Of a DNA stretch of 64,000 bases, positions 47,393 through 55,909 are shown piece after piece. The first letter of the stretch is position 1, and every line of letters begins with the position of its first letter. Source of the DNA: Microbulbifer sp. SAOS-129_SWC (lineage in GTDB: Bacteria; Pseudomonadota; Gammaproteobacteria; Pseudomonadales; Cellvibrionaceae); the NCBI RefSeq assembly GCF_039696035.1, contig NZ_CP155567.1, forward strand, positions 3,467,001 to 3,531,000, read 5' to 3'. The position numbers were made by a program, and so were the translations under genes. The notes beneath the pieces were generated by a model. It made no database searches, was not told where the DNA came from, and was given only the letters and a program-made list of their open reading frames with translations.

Positions 47393-47812
47393 ATGACAAC
47401 ACCATTTCAGATCCGCCAGATTGACCATATCGTCTTGCGCGTCAGCGACCTGCAGGCAATGCTCGATTTCTATTGCGGCCTGCTCGGCTGCACCGTCGAG
47501 CGGGAGCAGCGCGATATCGGCCTGTACCAGCTGCGCGCCGGCAGCAGCCTGATTGACCTGGTGCCGGTCAACCAGAAGCTCGGCCGTGCCGGCGGCGCCG
47601 CGCCGGGGCGCGAAGGGCGCAACCTGGATCACCTGTGCCTGCGCGTCGAGCCCTTCAATGCCGAGACCATCATCCAGTATCTGCGCAATCGCGGTGTGGA
47701 TCCGGGCCAGGTGGAGTCCCGCTACGGCGCCGAGGGCGAGGGTCCGTCCCTGTACATCACCGATCCGGAATCCAATGTGGTGGAACTGAAAGGTCCGCCG
47801 TGGGATCAATAA
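47393..47812 (+). CDS. VOC/glyoxalase-superfamily protein
   Basis: 139 residues forming one VOC module: IDHIVLRVSDLQAMLDFYCGLLG and, after the linker, LDHLCLRVEPFNAETI, ending PSLYITDPESNVVELKG. The two His and the Glu of VVEL are the usual metal ligands. The substrate is unknown; members include lactoylglutathione lyases, dioxygenases and resistance proteins. It starts 18 bp after moeA. Confidence 0.85.
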   Translation: MTTPFQIRQIDHIVLRVSDLQAMLDFYCGLLGCTVEREQRDIGLYQLRAGSSLIDLVPVNQKLGRAGGAAPGREGRNLDHLCLRVEPFNAETIIQYLRNRGVDPGQVESRYGAEGEGPSLYITDPESNVVELKGPPWDQ

Positions 47813-47849
47813 ATCCACGGCTATTCAATTTTTGTCAGAGGAGATCAAC

Positions 47850-48575
47850 GTGCACAGTGAATCTGTCGACTACACCGTAAACGGTGAAGCCTTTACCGGT
47901 TATATCGCCTACGATGACAGCAGCAGCGAAAAACGCCCCGGGGTTCTGTTGATTCACGAGTGGTGGGGCCACAGTGATTTCGTGCGTGAACAGGCCGACA
48001 TGCTGGCCGCAGAGGGTTACACCGCCTTCGCGCTGGACCTGTTCGGCAGCGGCAAGAGTGCCAACAATCCCACCGATGCCACCGAACTGATGAATAATGC
48101 CCTGAACACCCCCGGTGCCATCGAAGCGCGCTTCCGCGCGGCGCTGGAGCTGCTGCAGCAGCACGAAACCGTCGACTCACAAAAAATCGCCGCGCAGGGC
48201 TATTGCTTCGGCGGCGCCGTGGCGCTGAATATGGCGCGGCTCGGCATCGACCTGAAGGGCGCCATCAGCTATCACGGCACCCTGCAAAGCGATATCCAGG
48301 TGAAGCCCGGCAGCATCAAGGCGGAACTGCAGGTCTACACCGGCGGTGCCGACGATATGGTACCCACCGAGCAGGTCACCGGCTTTGTCGGGGAAATGCA
48401 GAAAGCCGGGGTGAAATTCGAGCTAACCAGTTATCCCGGCGTCAAACACGGCTTTACCAACCCCGCCGCCACCGGCAAAGGGGAAAAATTCGGCATCCCC
48501 CTCGCCTACAACGCAGACACCGCGGCCGATGCCTGGAAGGGCACCGTCGCCTTCTACCGCCGTATTTTCGCTTAA
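47850..48575 (+). CDS. Dienelactone hydrolase family protein
   Basis: 241 residues from a GTG at 47850, 6 nt after GAGGAG; a TTG 18 bp upstream would add six residues. The alpha/beta hydrolase fold has the nucleophile Cys in GYCFGGAVALN (DLH-type Cys rather than Ser), an Asp in GGADDMVP and a His in GVKHGFTNP. Such enzymes hydrolyse dienelactones or other esters. It lies 37 bp after the VOC gene and 6 bp before the ABM gene, suggesting one transcript. Confidence 0.9.
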   Translation: MHSESVDYTVNGEAFTGYIAYDDSSSEKRPGVLLIHEWWGHSDFVREQADMLAAEGYTAFALDLFGSGKSANNPTDATELMNNALNTPGAIEARFRAALELLQQHETVDSQKIAAQGYCFGGAVALNMARLGIDLKGAISYHGTLQSDIQVKPGSIKAELQVYTGGADDMVPTEQVTGFVGEMQKAGVKFELTSYPGVKHGFTNPAATGKGEKFGIPLAYNADTAADAWKGTVAFYRRIFA

Positions 48576-48581
48576 TATAAT

Positions 48582-48902
48582 ATGCAGCCAACGGCGGTGA
48601 TACTGGAAGTCGCGCAGCTCGATATCAAAGCCGGCCAGTGTGCCGACTTTGAACGGGCCTTTACCGAAGCCCAGTCCATCATCGCCGCCATGCCCGGCTA
48701 CCTCAGCCACCAGTTGCAAAAATGTGTGGAAAAGGAAAACCGCTGCCTGCTGCTGGTGCGCTGGCAGACGCTCGAGGATCACACAGAGGGTTTCCGCGGC
48801 TCGGCGAAATACCAGCGCTGGAAAGCGTTACTGCATCACTTCTATGATCCGTTTCCCGAGGTGGAGCACTACAGACTTTTATCCGGTAGCGACGATTTGT
48901 AG
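48582..48902 (+). CDS. Antibiotic biosynthesis monooxygenase (ABM) family protein
   Basis: 106 residues with the ABM pattern: an N-terminal strand VAQLDIKAGQCADFERAFTEA, the PGYLSHQLQKCVEKENRCLLLVRWQTLEDH centre (key residues only) and a C-terminal helix with the HHFYDPFPEVEHY end. The family includes haem-degrading and quinol monooxygenases; the substrate is unclear. It is the last gene before the right inverted repeat. Confidence 0.85.
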   Translation: MQPTAVILEVAQLDIKAGQCADFERAFTEAQSIIAAMPGYLSHQLQKCVEKENRCLLLVRWQTLEDHTEGFRGSAKYQRWKALLHHFYDPFPEVEHYRLLSGSDDL

Positions 48903-49011
48903 AAGCGACGGTACCGAGAGTATTTGGCGCGGTTGGGCGCCCCCTGTGTTCACCCTTTTTGATTTCACATAGTCCACTTGGTTCAGCGGTGCTCCGAACT
49001 AACTTCGCGGC

Positions 49012-49169
49012 GGCAAAGCCCTGGGTGTACCATTTCGAAATCGGGCTGGGCGCCCCCCTTAAATACATCCCTGTACGCTCCGGCGGCGACGGTCCGGCCG
49101 TTCCAGGCATTCACGGCGCCTTCGGCCCTGTCGCCGACGGTTTCAAAATGGTACACCCAGCACTTTGCC
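49012..49169 (-). repeat. Long palindrome PE4, inverted copy of PE2
   Basis: Arms starting GGCAAAGCCCTGGGTGTACC and ending GGTACACCCAGCACTTTGCC. The centre contains the reverse complement of AGCGTACAGGGATGTATTTA, identical in this motif to PE2. Confidence 0.85.
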
Positions 49170-49254
49170 TTAAATTTGTAGTAGCTAACTTCGTAAGAGT
49201 GTGTCGAGCAGTAAAGGCTATCTAGACACAATGAACGTTATGCAAAGGCCCTGA

Positions 49255-49349
49255 TACCGGTGGCCTTTGCGGGACTGTCGGCCGGAGGGATCCGGCCGCC
49301 AAGCCCCCAGGGATGGGTTCACGGCGTGTCCCGCATAAGGCCACCGGTA
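49255..49349 (+). repeat. Long palindrome PE5
   Basis: TACCGGTGGCCTTTGCGGGAC at the left pairs with 49328-49349 apart from one unpaired base. The core has the same layout as PE1 and PE3 with different bases: a small hairpin CCGGA-ggga-TCCGG in place of GGCA/TGCC, then CCCAGGGATGGG and CGGCGTGTC. Confidence 0.8.
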
Positions 49350-49387
49350 GCAGGGCCGCCACCGAGTAATCTACAGCGCACCGCGCC

Positions 49388-49412
49388 GAACAGAACAGAA
49401 CAGAACAGAACA
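49388..49412. repeat. Short tandem repeat (GAACA)5
   Basis: Five exact copies of GAACA lie between the right inverted repeat and soxR. The copy number is likely to vary between strains. Confidence 0.85.
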
Positions 49413-49461
49413 GGGTCATGCAGTCTAATCACCGGCGGTGTCATATGTGGCAACTGGCAAC

Positions 49462-49920
49462 TCAGGGATCACCCTCCAGGTACTGCGCACCACTACCCCG
49501 CTCCGCGGCGCTATCACCGGGGTTGTACAGCGGGCAACTGCCCATCGATAGACAACCGCAACCAATACAGCCATCGAGGCGCTTGCGCATTCGGGTCAGC
49601 TGTTCGATGCGGCTGTTCAGGTCCTCGCGCCAGCGCGCCGACAACCGGCTCCAGTCTTTCTTGTTCGGCGTGCGCCCGTCCGGCAGGGTATCCAGCGCCG
49701 TCTTGATCTCCGCCAGTGGAATCCCCACCCGCTGCGCCACCTTGATGATCCCCAGGCGCCGCAGCACATCGCGCCCGTAGCGACGCTGGTTGCCGGCAGT
49801 GCGCCAGCTGCTGATCAGCCCCTTGCTCTCATAGAAGTGCAGTGCCGACACCGGCACACCGCTGCGCTCAGATACCGCCCCCACACTCAGTTCACGGCTC
49901 AGGCCGCCGCCTTTTGTCAT
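49462..49920 (-). CDS. soxR: Redox-sensitive MerR-family activator SoxR
   Basis: 152 residues. The N-terminal MerR helix-turn-helix reads LSVGAVSERSGVPVSALHFYESKGLI and NQRRYGRDVLRRL; a dimerisation helix follows. The C-terminal [2Fe-2S] motif CIGCGCLSMGSC (C-x2-C-x-C-x5-C) is intact, so it should sense redox-cycling compounds. It is divergent from a flavin reductase-MFS pair whose promoter carries a SoxR box. No soxS is present, as usual outside enterics. Confidence 0.95.
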   Translation of the reverse strand: MTKGGGLSRELSVGAVSERSGVPVSALHFYESKGLISSWRTAGNQRRYGRDVLRRLGIIKVAQRVGIPLAEIKTALDTLPDGRTPNKKDWSRLSARWREDLNSRIEQLTRMRKRLDGCIGCGCLSMGSCPLYNPGDSAAERGSGAQYLEGDP

Positions 49921-49968
49921 AGCCCGGACCTCGATTACCCGATAGCAATTTTCAATCGGCCGCAGCCG

Positions 49969-49999
49969 TTGACCTCAACTTTAGTTGAGGTTTTACACT
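49969..49999 (+). promoter_or_regulatory. SoxR-type promoter with 19-bp spacer and SoxR box
   Basis: TTGACC (49969-49974) and TACACT (49994-49999) are separated by exactly 19 bp, the long spacing used by MerR-family activators. The spacer carries most of the perfect palindrome CCTCAACT-TT-AGTTGAGG at 49973-49990, close to the known SoxR box. It faces the flavin reductase gene. Confidence 0.88.
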
Positions 50000-50046
50000 G
50001 CTCCGCATTCGCTGACAAGCCCCACCTTCCCCCCGAGGAGAAACTG

Positions 50047-50592
50047 ATGGACAACCGCATGGAAATCGCACTGATCTACGGCAGCGACCGCGAAGGCCGC
50101 CTGTGCGACAGCATCGCCAACTGGACCGCCGCACAACTGGAAAAACACACTGACTACAAACTGCAGCGCATCGACCCCGCCGACCTGCCGCAGCCGCGCG
50201 AGCTGCGCGCGCAGCTCGCGCGCGCGGAGGGTTTTGTCGTGGTCACACCGGAATACAACCACGGCTACCCCGCGCCGCTGAAAGCCCTGATCGATTCCGC
50301 CAAGGCCGAATGGCAGGCCAAGCCGGTGGCGTTTGTCGGCTACGGCGGCCTGTCGGGCGGCATCCGCGCCCTGGAGCAGCTCCGCCTGGTATTCGCCGAA
50401 CTGCATGCGGTGACGCTGCGCGACAGCGTGACGTTTATCAATGCCTGGGAGCAATTCGACAGCGACGGCCAACTGCAATCACCGGAGCGCGCCGAACGAT
50501 CCATGAAACGTATGCTCGCGTACCTGCACTGGTGGCTCGGCGCCCTGCGCGATGCACGCCGCGCACAGGCCTACGGGGAGATTGCACAATGA
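50047..50592 (+). CDS. NADPH-dependent FMN reductase family protein
   Basis: 181 residues from the ATG at 50047, 6 nt after GAGGAG; a longer frame starting at 49837 would begin inside soxR. The flavodoxin-like fold shows IALIYGSDREGRLCDSIANW and the flavin loop VVVTPEYNHGYPAPLKALID, then GYGGLSGGIRALEQL. These enzymes reduce flavins or quinones with NAD(P)H. SoxR control suggests a role in detoxifying redox-active compounds. It overlaps the MFS gene by 4 bp. Confidence 0.9.
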   Translation: MDNRMEIALIYGSDREGRLCDSIANWTAAQLEKHTDYKLQRIDPADLPQPRELRAQLARAEGFVVVTPEYNHGYPAPLKALIDSAKAEWQAKPVAFVGYGGLSGGIRALEQLRLVFAELHAVTLRDSVTFINAWEQFDSDGQLQSPERAERSMKRMLAYLHWWLGALRDARRAQAYGEIAQ

Positions 50593-51827
50593 CCACACCG
50601 CTAACGACTTCGATCCCGGCACCGGCAAGCCCGCTTCCGGTCCGCGACAGCCTGCCGCAACGCATAACCCTGCTGTGCCTGGCGGCGCTGACGGTTATGG
50701 CCGGCGCCACCGTCGTGCCCTCGCTGCCGGCGCTGCAGGACCACTTTGCCGACAGCAACCACAGCGAACTGCTGAGTAAAATGGTGTTGACCCTGCCAGC
50801 ACTCTCCATCGCCCTGGGGGCACCACTGGCGGGCGTCGCTGCCGACCGCTGGGGGCGACTGCCACTGTTACTCGGCGCGCTGCTGTTATACGCGCTGGCG
50901 GGAACTTCCGGACTGATTGCCGACAGCCTGCCGGCACTGCTGGCGGGACGCGCACTGCTCGGCCTGGCTGCCGCGGGTACCATGACCGCAGTCACGGCAC
51001 TGGCCGGGGATTATTACCGCGGCACCCAGCGGAAAAATTTCATGGGCAGCAAGGCCGCGTTTGTCAGCTTCGGCGGTGTGGTGTTCCTGCTCATCGGCGG
51101 CCTGCTGGCGGACTGGCACTGGCGCGCGCCCTTTGCCGTCTATGCCCTGGCGCTGCTGCTGTTGCCGGCGGTGCTGCGCAACCTGCGCGAACTGCCACGC
51201 TTCACGGACACCGCCGCGGCCACTGCCGAACAGGCCCCGGCGCACAACCGCCCGCTGCTCGCCGCGGTACTGGGCGCGGCACTGTTGGCCAGCCTGGCAT
51301 TTTTCCTGATTCCCACGCAGATGCCGTTCCTGTTGCGCGAGTTGGGTATCACCCAGCCGAGCCGCGCGGGGCTCGCCATCGGCTGTGGCAACCTGGCCGC
51401 AGCTGTCAGTGCGCTGCTGCTATACCGCCGCCTGCGCTTGCGCAACAGCGGCCTGGTCGCCGCCAGTTTCGCGGTGATGGGCACGGGCCTGCTGCTGGTG
51501 ACCAGCGCAGAGGGCTACGGCGTCCTGATACTGGCACTGGTGCTGTTCGGTCTCGGCAAGGGCGTGCTGATGCCACACCTGGCCGCGCGCGCGCTGGAAC
51601 TGGCTCCGGCAGCACTGCGCGGGCGCGTCGCCGGCGCCCTGACCGCGAGCCTGTTCCTCGGCCAGTTCCTGTCGCCACTGGCAAGCCAGCCGCTGGTCGC
51701 ACATTTCGGTCTGACCGCAGGCTTCGCTGTGATGGGCACAGTGCTGTTACTGGTGGCGGCGGCTACCGCGGCCGCGATCTGCTGGCCCGACTACAAAATG
51801 AATGCGTATTCGGTAATGATGAAATAG
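50589..51827 (+). CDS. MFS drug-efflux transporter in the SoxR-controlled operon
   Basis: 412 residues from the ATG at 50589, overlapping the flavin reductase stop (ATGA). About twelve membrane helices are visible, with the loop GVAADRWGRLPLL between helices 2 and 3 and a segment GRALLGLAAAGTMTAVTAL typical of drug-proton antiporters. SoxR-controlled exporters often remove redox-cycling antibiotics or phenazine-type compounds. The substrate here is unknown. Confidence 0.87.
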   Translation: MTTPLTTSIPAPASPLPVRDSLPQRITLLCLAALTVMAGATVVPSLPALQDHFADSNHSELLSKMVLTLPALSIALGAPLAGVAADRWGRLPLLLGALLLYALAGTSGLIADSLPALLAGRALLGLAAAGTMTAVTALAGDYYRGTQRKNFMGSKAAFVSFGGVVFLLIGGLLADWHWRAPFAVYALALLLLPAVLRNLRELPRFTDTAAATAEQAPAHNRPLLAAVLGAALLASLAFFLIPTQMPFLLRELGITQPSRAGLAIGCGNLAAAVSALLLYRRLRLRNSGLVAASFAVMGTGLLLVTSAEGYGVLILALVLFGLGKGVLMPHLAARALELAPAALRGRVAGALTASLFLGQFLSPLASQPLVAHFGLTAGFAVMGTVLLLVAAATAAAICWPDYKMNAYSVMMK

Positions 51828-52027
51828 CTCTACACCAGCCCGAAGCTCTGCCGCGTCTCAACGTTCAGGCAGAATTAGGCAACTACAATAGCGCTCAAAC
51901 CTGACAAACTAGCCCCCCGGGGAAGCCCTCTCCGCACACTGAATTGCCGCCGGCAAAGGGAATGTCGAATGTGACGCTTGCCGAACGACAACTGGACAGG
52001 GCCAGTATCATTAGAGGAAGGAAAGAA

Positions 52028-52993
52028 GTGGAACCGATTATTTCCGTCAACGGGCTCAGTAAAACCTACGCCGGAGGTTTTACTGCGCTGAAAAACGTCG
52101 ACCTGCAAATCCGGCGCGGGGAGATCTTCGCGCTGTTGGGGCCAAACGGCGCCGGCAAGACCACCCTGATCAGTATTGTCTGCGGTATCGTCAATCCGAG
52201 CGGCGGCACTGTCACTGCGGCGGGCCACGATATCGTGCGCGATTACCGCGCCGCGCGCCGCGCCATCGGCCTGGTGCCCCAGGAACTGGCCACGGATTCG
52301 TTCGAGAGTGTGTGGACCACGGTCAATTTCAGCCGCGGCCTGTTCGGCAAGGCACCGAACCCGGCTTATATCGAGAAGCTGCTGCGCCAGCTGTCGCTGT
52401 GGGAAAAGAAGGACAGCAAGATCATGGCGCTGTCCGGCGGGATGAAACGCCGGGTGATGATCGCCAAGGCGCTGTCCCACGAACCGGATATCCTGTTTCT
52501 GGACGAGCCGACCGCGGGCGTAGACGTGGAGCTGCGCAAGGATATGTGGGACATGGTGCGCGAACTGCGCGAATCCGGGGTCACCGTGATCCTGACCACC
52601 CACTATATCGAAGAAGCCGAGGAGATGGCCGACCGGGTGGGAGTCATCAACCGCGGCGAAGTCGTGCTGGTAGAGGAGAAAGATACCCTGATGCAGAAAA
52701 TGGGTGAGAAAGAACTCAGCCTGCAGCTCCTGGAGCCACTGCAGCAGGTACCCGAAGTACTGTCGGACCTGCCATTGACGCTGAGCGAAGACGGCAACCA
52801 GCTGGTCTACCGTTTCGATATCAAGAGCAGCGATACCGGTATTGCCGAGCTGCTGCGCCGGCTCAACACCGCCGAAATCGAATTCCGCGACCTGCACACG
52901 CGCGAAAGCTCACTGGAGGAGATCTTTGTCGGCCTGGTGCGCGGCGCACGTGAAGAGAAAATAGTGCAGCTGAGCGGGGAGGTGCAGGAATGA
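52028..52993 (+). CDS. ABC-2 type exporter ATP-binding protein
   Basis: 321 residues from a GTG at 52028, preceded by GGAAGG; upstream starts at 51944 (TTG) and 51962 (ATG) lack good ribosome sites. Walker A is [11 protein letters not shown], the signature LSGGMKRR and Walker [12 protein letters not shown], with the switch His in [14 protein letters not shown]. It resembles YadG-type ATPases of E. coli. The permease gene overlaps by 4 bp. Substrate unknown. Confidence 0.92.
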   Translation: MEPIISVNGLSKTYAGGFTALKNVDLQIRRGEIFALLGPNGAGKTTLISIVCGIVNPSGGTVTAAGHDIVRDYRAARRAIGLVPQELATDSFESVWTTVNFSRGLFGKAPNPAYIEKLLRQLSLWEKKDSKIMALSGGMKRRVMIAKALSHEPDILFLDEPTAGVDVELRKDMWDMVRELRESGVTVILTTHYIEEAEEMADRVGVINRGEVVLVEEKDTLMQKMGEKELSLQLLEPLQQVPEVLSDLPLTLSEDGNQLVYRFDIKSSDTGIAELLRRLNTAEIEFRDLHTRESSLEEIFVGLVRGAREEKIVQLSGEVQE

Positions 52994-53751
52994 ACTGGTA
53001 CGGAATTCGCGCCATCTACAAGTTCGAAATGGCCCGCACCTGGCGTACGCTGATGCAGAGTATCGCCTCGCCGGTGCTGTCCACATCGCTGTACTTTATT
53101 GTCTTCGGCGCCGCCATCGGCTCGCGTATGGGCAATATCGACGGCGTCAGTTACGGGGCCTTCATCATCCCCGGGCTGATCATGCTGTCCCTGCTGTCCG
53201 AAAGCATCTCCAATGCATCCTTCGGAATTTTCTTCCCGCAGTTCTCCGGCACCATCTACGAGGTGCTGTCAGCGCCGGTATCGGCGTTCGAGATCGTGGC
53301 CGGCTACGTGGGCGCCGCGGCCACCAAGTCGATTGTGCTCGGCCTGCTGATCCTGGCCACCGCGCGCTGCTTTGTCGACTACGAAATCCTGCACCCCTTC
53401 TGGATGCTCGGTTTCCTGGTACTGACCGCACTGACGTTCAGCATGTTCGGCTTCATCATCGGTGTCTGGGCCGACGACTTCCAGAAACTGCAGGTGATTC
53501 CGCTGATGGTGATCACGCCGTTGACTTTCCTCGGTGGCGCCTTCTATTCCATCAATATGCTGCCGGAACTGTGGCAGAAAATTACCCTGTTCAATCCGGT
53601 GGTCTATCTGATCAGCGGCTTCCGCTGGGCCTTTTACGGCAATGCGGATGTGAGCGTGGGCCTGAGCCTGGGGATGACACTGCTGTTCCTGCTGCTGTGC
53701 ATGACCGCAGTGTGGTGGATTTTCCGCACCGGCTACCGGATCAAGAGCTGA
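52990..53751 (+). CDS. ABC-2 type exporter permease
   Basis: 253 residues with about six membrane helices and the ABC-2 signature region ([24 protein letters not shown] and [15 protein letters not shown]). The length matches YadH-type permeases (256). Its ATG overlaps the ATPase stop. The pair forms a complete exporter; no third gene is required by the family. Confidence 0.92.
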   Translation: MNWYGIRAIYKFEMARTWRTLMQSIASPVLSTSLYFIVFGAAIGSRMGNIDGVSYGAFIIPGLIMLSLLSESISNASFGIFFPQFSGTIYEVLSAPVSAFEIVAGYVGAAATKSIVLGLLILATARCFVDYEILHPFWMLGFLVLTALTFSMFGFIIGVWADDFQKLQVIPLMVITPLTFLGGAFYSINMLPELWQKITLFNPVVYLISGFRWAFYGNADVSVGLSLGMTLLFLLLCMTAVWWIFRTGYRIKS

Positions 53752-53771
53752 TCGTTTACCCGCTGCGGCCT

Positions 53772-53792
53772 GGGCGAACGCAGGGTTCGCCC
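53772..53792 (+). terminator. Hairpin after the ABC permease gene
   Basis: GGGCGAAC-gcagg-GTTCGCCC forms an 8-bp stem 20 bp past the stop. The same arms occur near 39387 and 59181, so it belongs to a small repeat family placed at gene ends. No T-tract follows. Confidence 0.5.
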
Positions 53793-53905
53793 TTGGTCGC
53801 TCCGTGCGTCACTGGGAATTCGGTGGCAACAGCGCCTGTGGCCCTAGGAAAAATCCAGACCGCCAGCGCTGGTGCACCACCTTCAGAATTCTATCTCCGT
53901 CGCCA

Positions 53906-54538
53906 TCAGACCGCATAAGCCCGCACAAAACGCCGCACCACCTCGCTCACCAGCGGGCGGTTATCCGCGGGCGGCTCACTGCAACCGGTCAGGATCAGGG
54001 TGTGGCGGCATCCGCCCTGCAACATACCGAAGAAAAACTCTGCCGCTCCGATGGGATCGGCCACATCCAGCAGTTCCAGCTCTGTTGCCCGCCGCAGGAA
54101 ACGCTCCATGCCGCTCATGGTGCGTTTCGGGCCCGCCTCGTAAAACAGCCGCGCCATCTCCGCATCCTGGCCGGCCATGGCACACAGCAAGCGCATCAGG
54201 TGCAGCGATTCCTCGCTGTCGATCATTTCCAGAAAGGCCACGCCGATGCGGTTCAGCATTTCCTCCACCGAGTCGCCCTGCTCCAGGGTAAACATCGGCA
54301 GCGGCATCTGGTCCTCGCACTTCGATTCCACCGCGGTGAAGAACAGCGTCTCCTTGTCGGAAAAGTGGTTGTAGACGGTGAGCTTGGACACACCGGCGGC
54401 GGCCGCCACGGCATCCATGCTGGTGCCGGCGAAGCCGTGGGTCAGGAACAACACCTTGGCCGCATCGAGAATCGCCCGGCGCTTGACCGGATCCTTGGGA
54501 CGGCCGCGCGCGGCGGCTATCGGTGACTGTTCAGACAT
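53906..54538 (-). CDS. TetR/AcrR-family repressor
   Basis: 210 residues. The N-terminal HTH is ILDAAKVLFLTHGFAGTSMD, then VAAAAGVSKLTVYNHFSDKETLF. The C-terminal ligand domain is of the AcrR type and has no sequence motif that identifies its ligand. It is divergent from the RND pump genes, and a palindromic site lies in the shared 132-bp gap, so it probably represses the pump and itself. Confidence 0.92.
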   Translation of the reverse strand: MSEQSPIAAARGRPKDPVKRRAILDAAKVLFLTHGFAGTSMDAVAAAAGVSKLTVYNHFSDKETLFFTAVESKCEDQMPLPMFTLEQGDSVEEMLNRIGVAFLEMIDSEESLHLMRLLCAMAGQDAEMARLFYEAGPKRTMSGMERFLRRATELELLDVADPIGAAEFFFGMLQGGCRHTLILTGCSEPPADNRPLVSEVVRRFVRAYAV

Positions 54539-54555
54539 AACGCTCCAAATACTGG

Positions 54556-54594
54556 ACTGGCGAGTTTAATAAAATTACTATACTCGCCAGTATA
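54556..54594. promoter_or_regulatory. Candidate TetR operator and RND promoter region
   Basis: ACTGGCGAGT at 54556-54565 is an inverted match of ACTCGCCAGT at 54582-54591, and the second copy is itself inside the perfect palindrome TATACT-CGCC-AGTATA (54579-54594), overlapping a possible -10. This suits a TetR-family dimer site. Confidence 0.6.
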
Positions 54595-54670
54595 ACATTA
54601 CCGGCCAACCGCGGCGCGCATTCACGCCCCGTTGCCACGGCCGCCAACACCACAGGGAAGAGGTCCTTCC

Positions 54671-55807
54671 ATGAACCGACCGCTCGTTACCGCCGCTCTG
54701 GCAGCCGTGCCGCTGTGCCTGATCCTCGCCGCCTGCGGGCCGGCGGAGCCCGGCAAAAGCGTCAAGCCGCGCCCGGCCATCATGGTCCAGCCGCAGTCTG
54801 CCGATGCGCTGCGACAAGTCTACCCGGGCGAAGTGCGCGCCCGCTTCGAGCCCGACCTGGCGTTTCGTATCGGCGGCAAGATCAGCCGCCGCCTGGTCAA
54901 TGTGGGCGATCGCGTTACCGCCGGTCAGGCGCTGGCGAAACTCAACGCCGACGACCTGCAACTGCAACTCGACAGTGCCAAAGCGGCCTTCCGTTCGGCC
55001 GCGGCGGAGCAGCAGCTCGCCGCCAGCCAGCTGGAGCGCTACCGCAAACTGCTGGCGCGACAGCTGGTCAGCCAGTCGCAGTTCGATTCGGTGCAGACCC
55101 GCTTCGACGCCGGCTCCGCACAGCTCGAGCAGGCCCGCGCGCAGCTGGAAGTAGCGCGCAACCGCGCCGGCTACGCCATCCTGAAAGCCCCCCGCGCCGG
55201 AGTGATCGCCCGCCGCTTTGCCGAGGCCGGGCAGGTCGTGGCCGCCGGCCAGGCGGTTTTCCGGCTGGCGGCAGACGGCGAGCGCGAAGTGCGTATCGAC
55301 CTGCCCGAGCAGGGTATCGGCCGCTTCAAGGTGGGCCAGCAACTGGCGGTGGAACTCTGGTCGCGTCCGGGCCAGCCTTTCCCCGGCCGACTCCGCGAAC
55401 TGGCGCCGGCGGCGGACCCGACCTCGCGCACTTTCGAGGCGCGGGTCGCTTTCGATAACGCGCACGTGGGCGCGGAGCTGGGCCAGAGTGCGCGCGTGTA
55501 CCAGGATTCCGCCGCGCAACCGCAGGTGCTGTCGCTGCCGCTGTCCGCGGTAACCGCCGATAGCGGCAAACCCTATGTGTGGGTGCTGGAGCCCGGGCAG
55601 TTCACCCTGCACAAGACGCCGATCACCGTCGGCCCCTACGGCGCCGAGCGGGTGCCGGTACTGTCCGGCCTGAGCACCAACGACTGGGTTGTGGCCGCCG
55701 GTACCCAGCTGGTACATGAGGGCCAGCGGGTGCGACCGGTCGACCGCGCCAACCGCCCCATCGAGGTCGACGGCGTCTACGCCCGGGAAGAGACACAACA
55801 GCCATAA
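54671..55807 (+). CDS. RND efflux periplasmic adaptor (membrane fusion) lipoprotein
   Basis: 378 residues from the ATG at 54671; the longer frame begins in non-coding sequence. The lipobox is LAAC (Cys22). Barrel-sandwich parts flank an alpha-helical hairpin (LDSAKAAFRSAAAEQQLAASQLER), and APRAGVIARRFAEAGQVV is the lipoyl half-motif. It links the inner-membrane RND pump with an outer-membrane channel; no TolC-type gene is in this operon, so a channel encoded elsewhere must serve. Confidence 0.92.
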   Translation: MNRPLVTAALAAVPLCLILAACGPAEPGKSVKPRPAIMVQPQSADALRQVYPGEVRARFEPDLAFRIGGKISRRLVNVGDRVTAGQALAKLNADDLQLQLDSAKAAFRSAAAEQQLAASQLERYRKLLARQLVSQSQFDSVQTRFDAGSAQLEQARAQLEVARNRAGYAILKAPRAGVIARRFAEAGQVVAAGQAVFRLAADGEREVRIDLPEQGIGRFKVGQQLAVELWSRPGQPFPGRLRELAPAADPTSRTFEARVAFDNAHVGAELGQSARVYQDSAAQPQVLSLPLSAVTADSGKPYVWVLEPGQFTLHKTPITVGPYGAERVPVLSGLSTNDWVVAAGTQLVHEGQRVRPVDRANRPIEVDGVYAREETQQP

Positions 55808-55909
55808 AAACCGGCTTTTGCGCGCGCGGCCACCGGCCACCGCCGCAAAGCCAGTGCAAAATCGGTGTAACGCCCGCCGGATGCGGGCGCGACTAACGGA
55901 AGCTTTACC

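Larger units (their letters stand above)
49009..49381 (-). repeat. Right copy of the ~374-bp inverted repeat
   Basis: Reverse-complement match of 39418-39791, with the two palindromes in mirrored order. The spacing of both palindromes is kept, so the two copies come from one duplication rather than from independent insertions of each palindrome. Confidence 0.8.
48903..49461. other. Repeat-rich intergenic region before soxR
   Basis: About 560 bp between the ABM gene and the soxR end. It holds the right copy of the ~374-bp inverted repeat with two palindromes, then a short GAACA tandem repeat. Small frames inside arise from the palindromes. Confidence 0.7.

Noticed and set aside
39454..49349. 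CRISPR array or integron attC sites
   Set aside because: The elements are few, not regularly spaced, conserved in the core rather than at the ends, and no cas or integrase gene is present.
39418..49381. Composite transposon with insertion sequences at both ends
   Set aside because: The ~374-bp repeats contain no transposase frame and no direct target duplication that I can see; they are described as repeats only.
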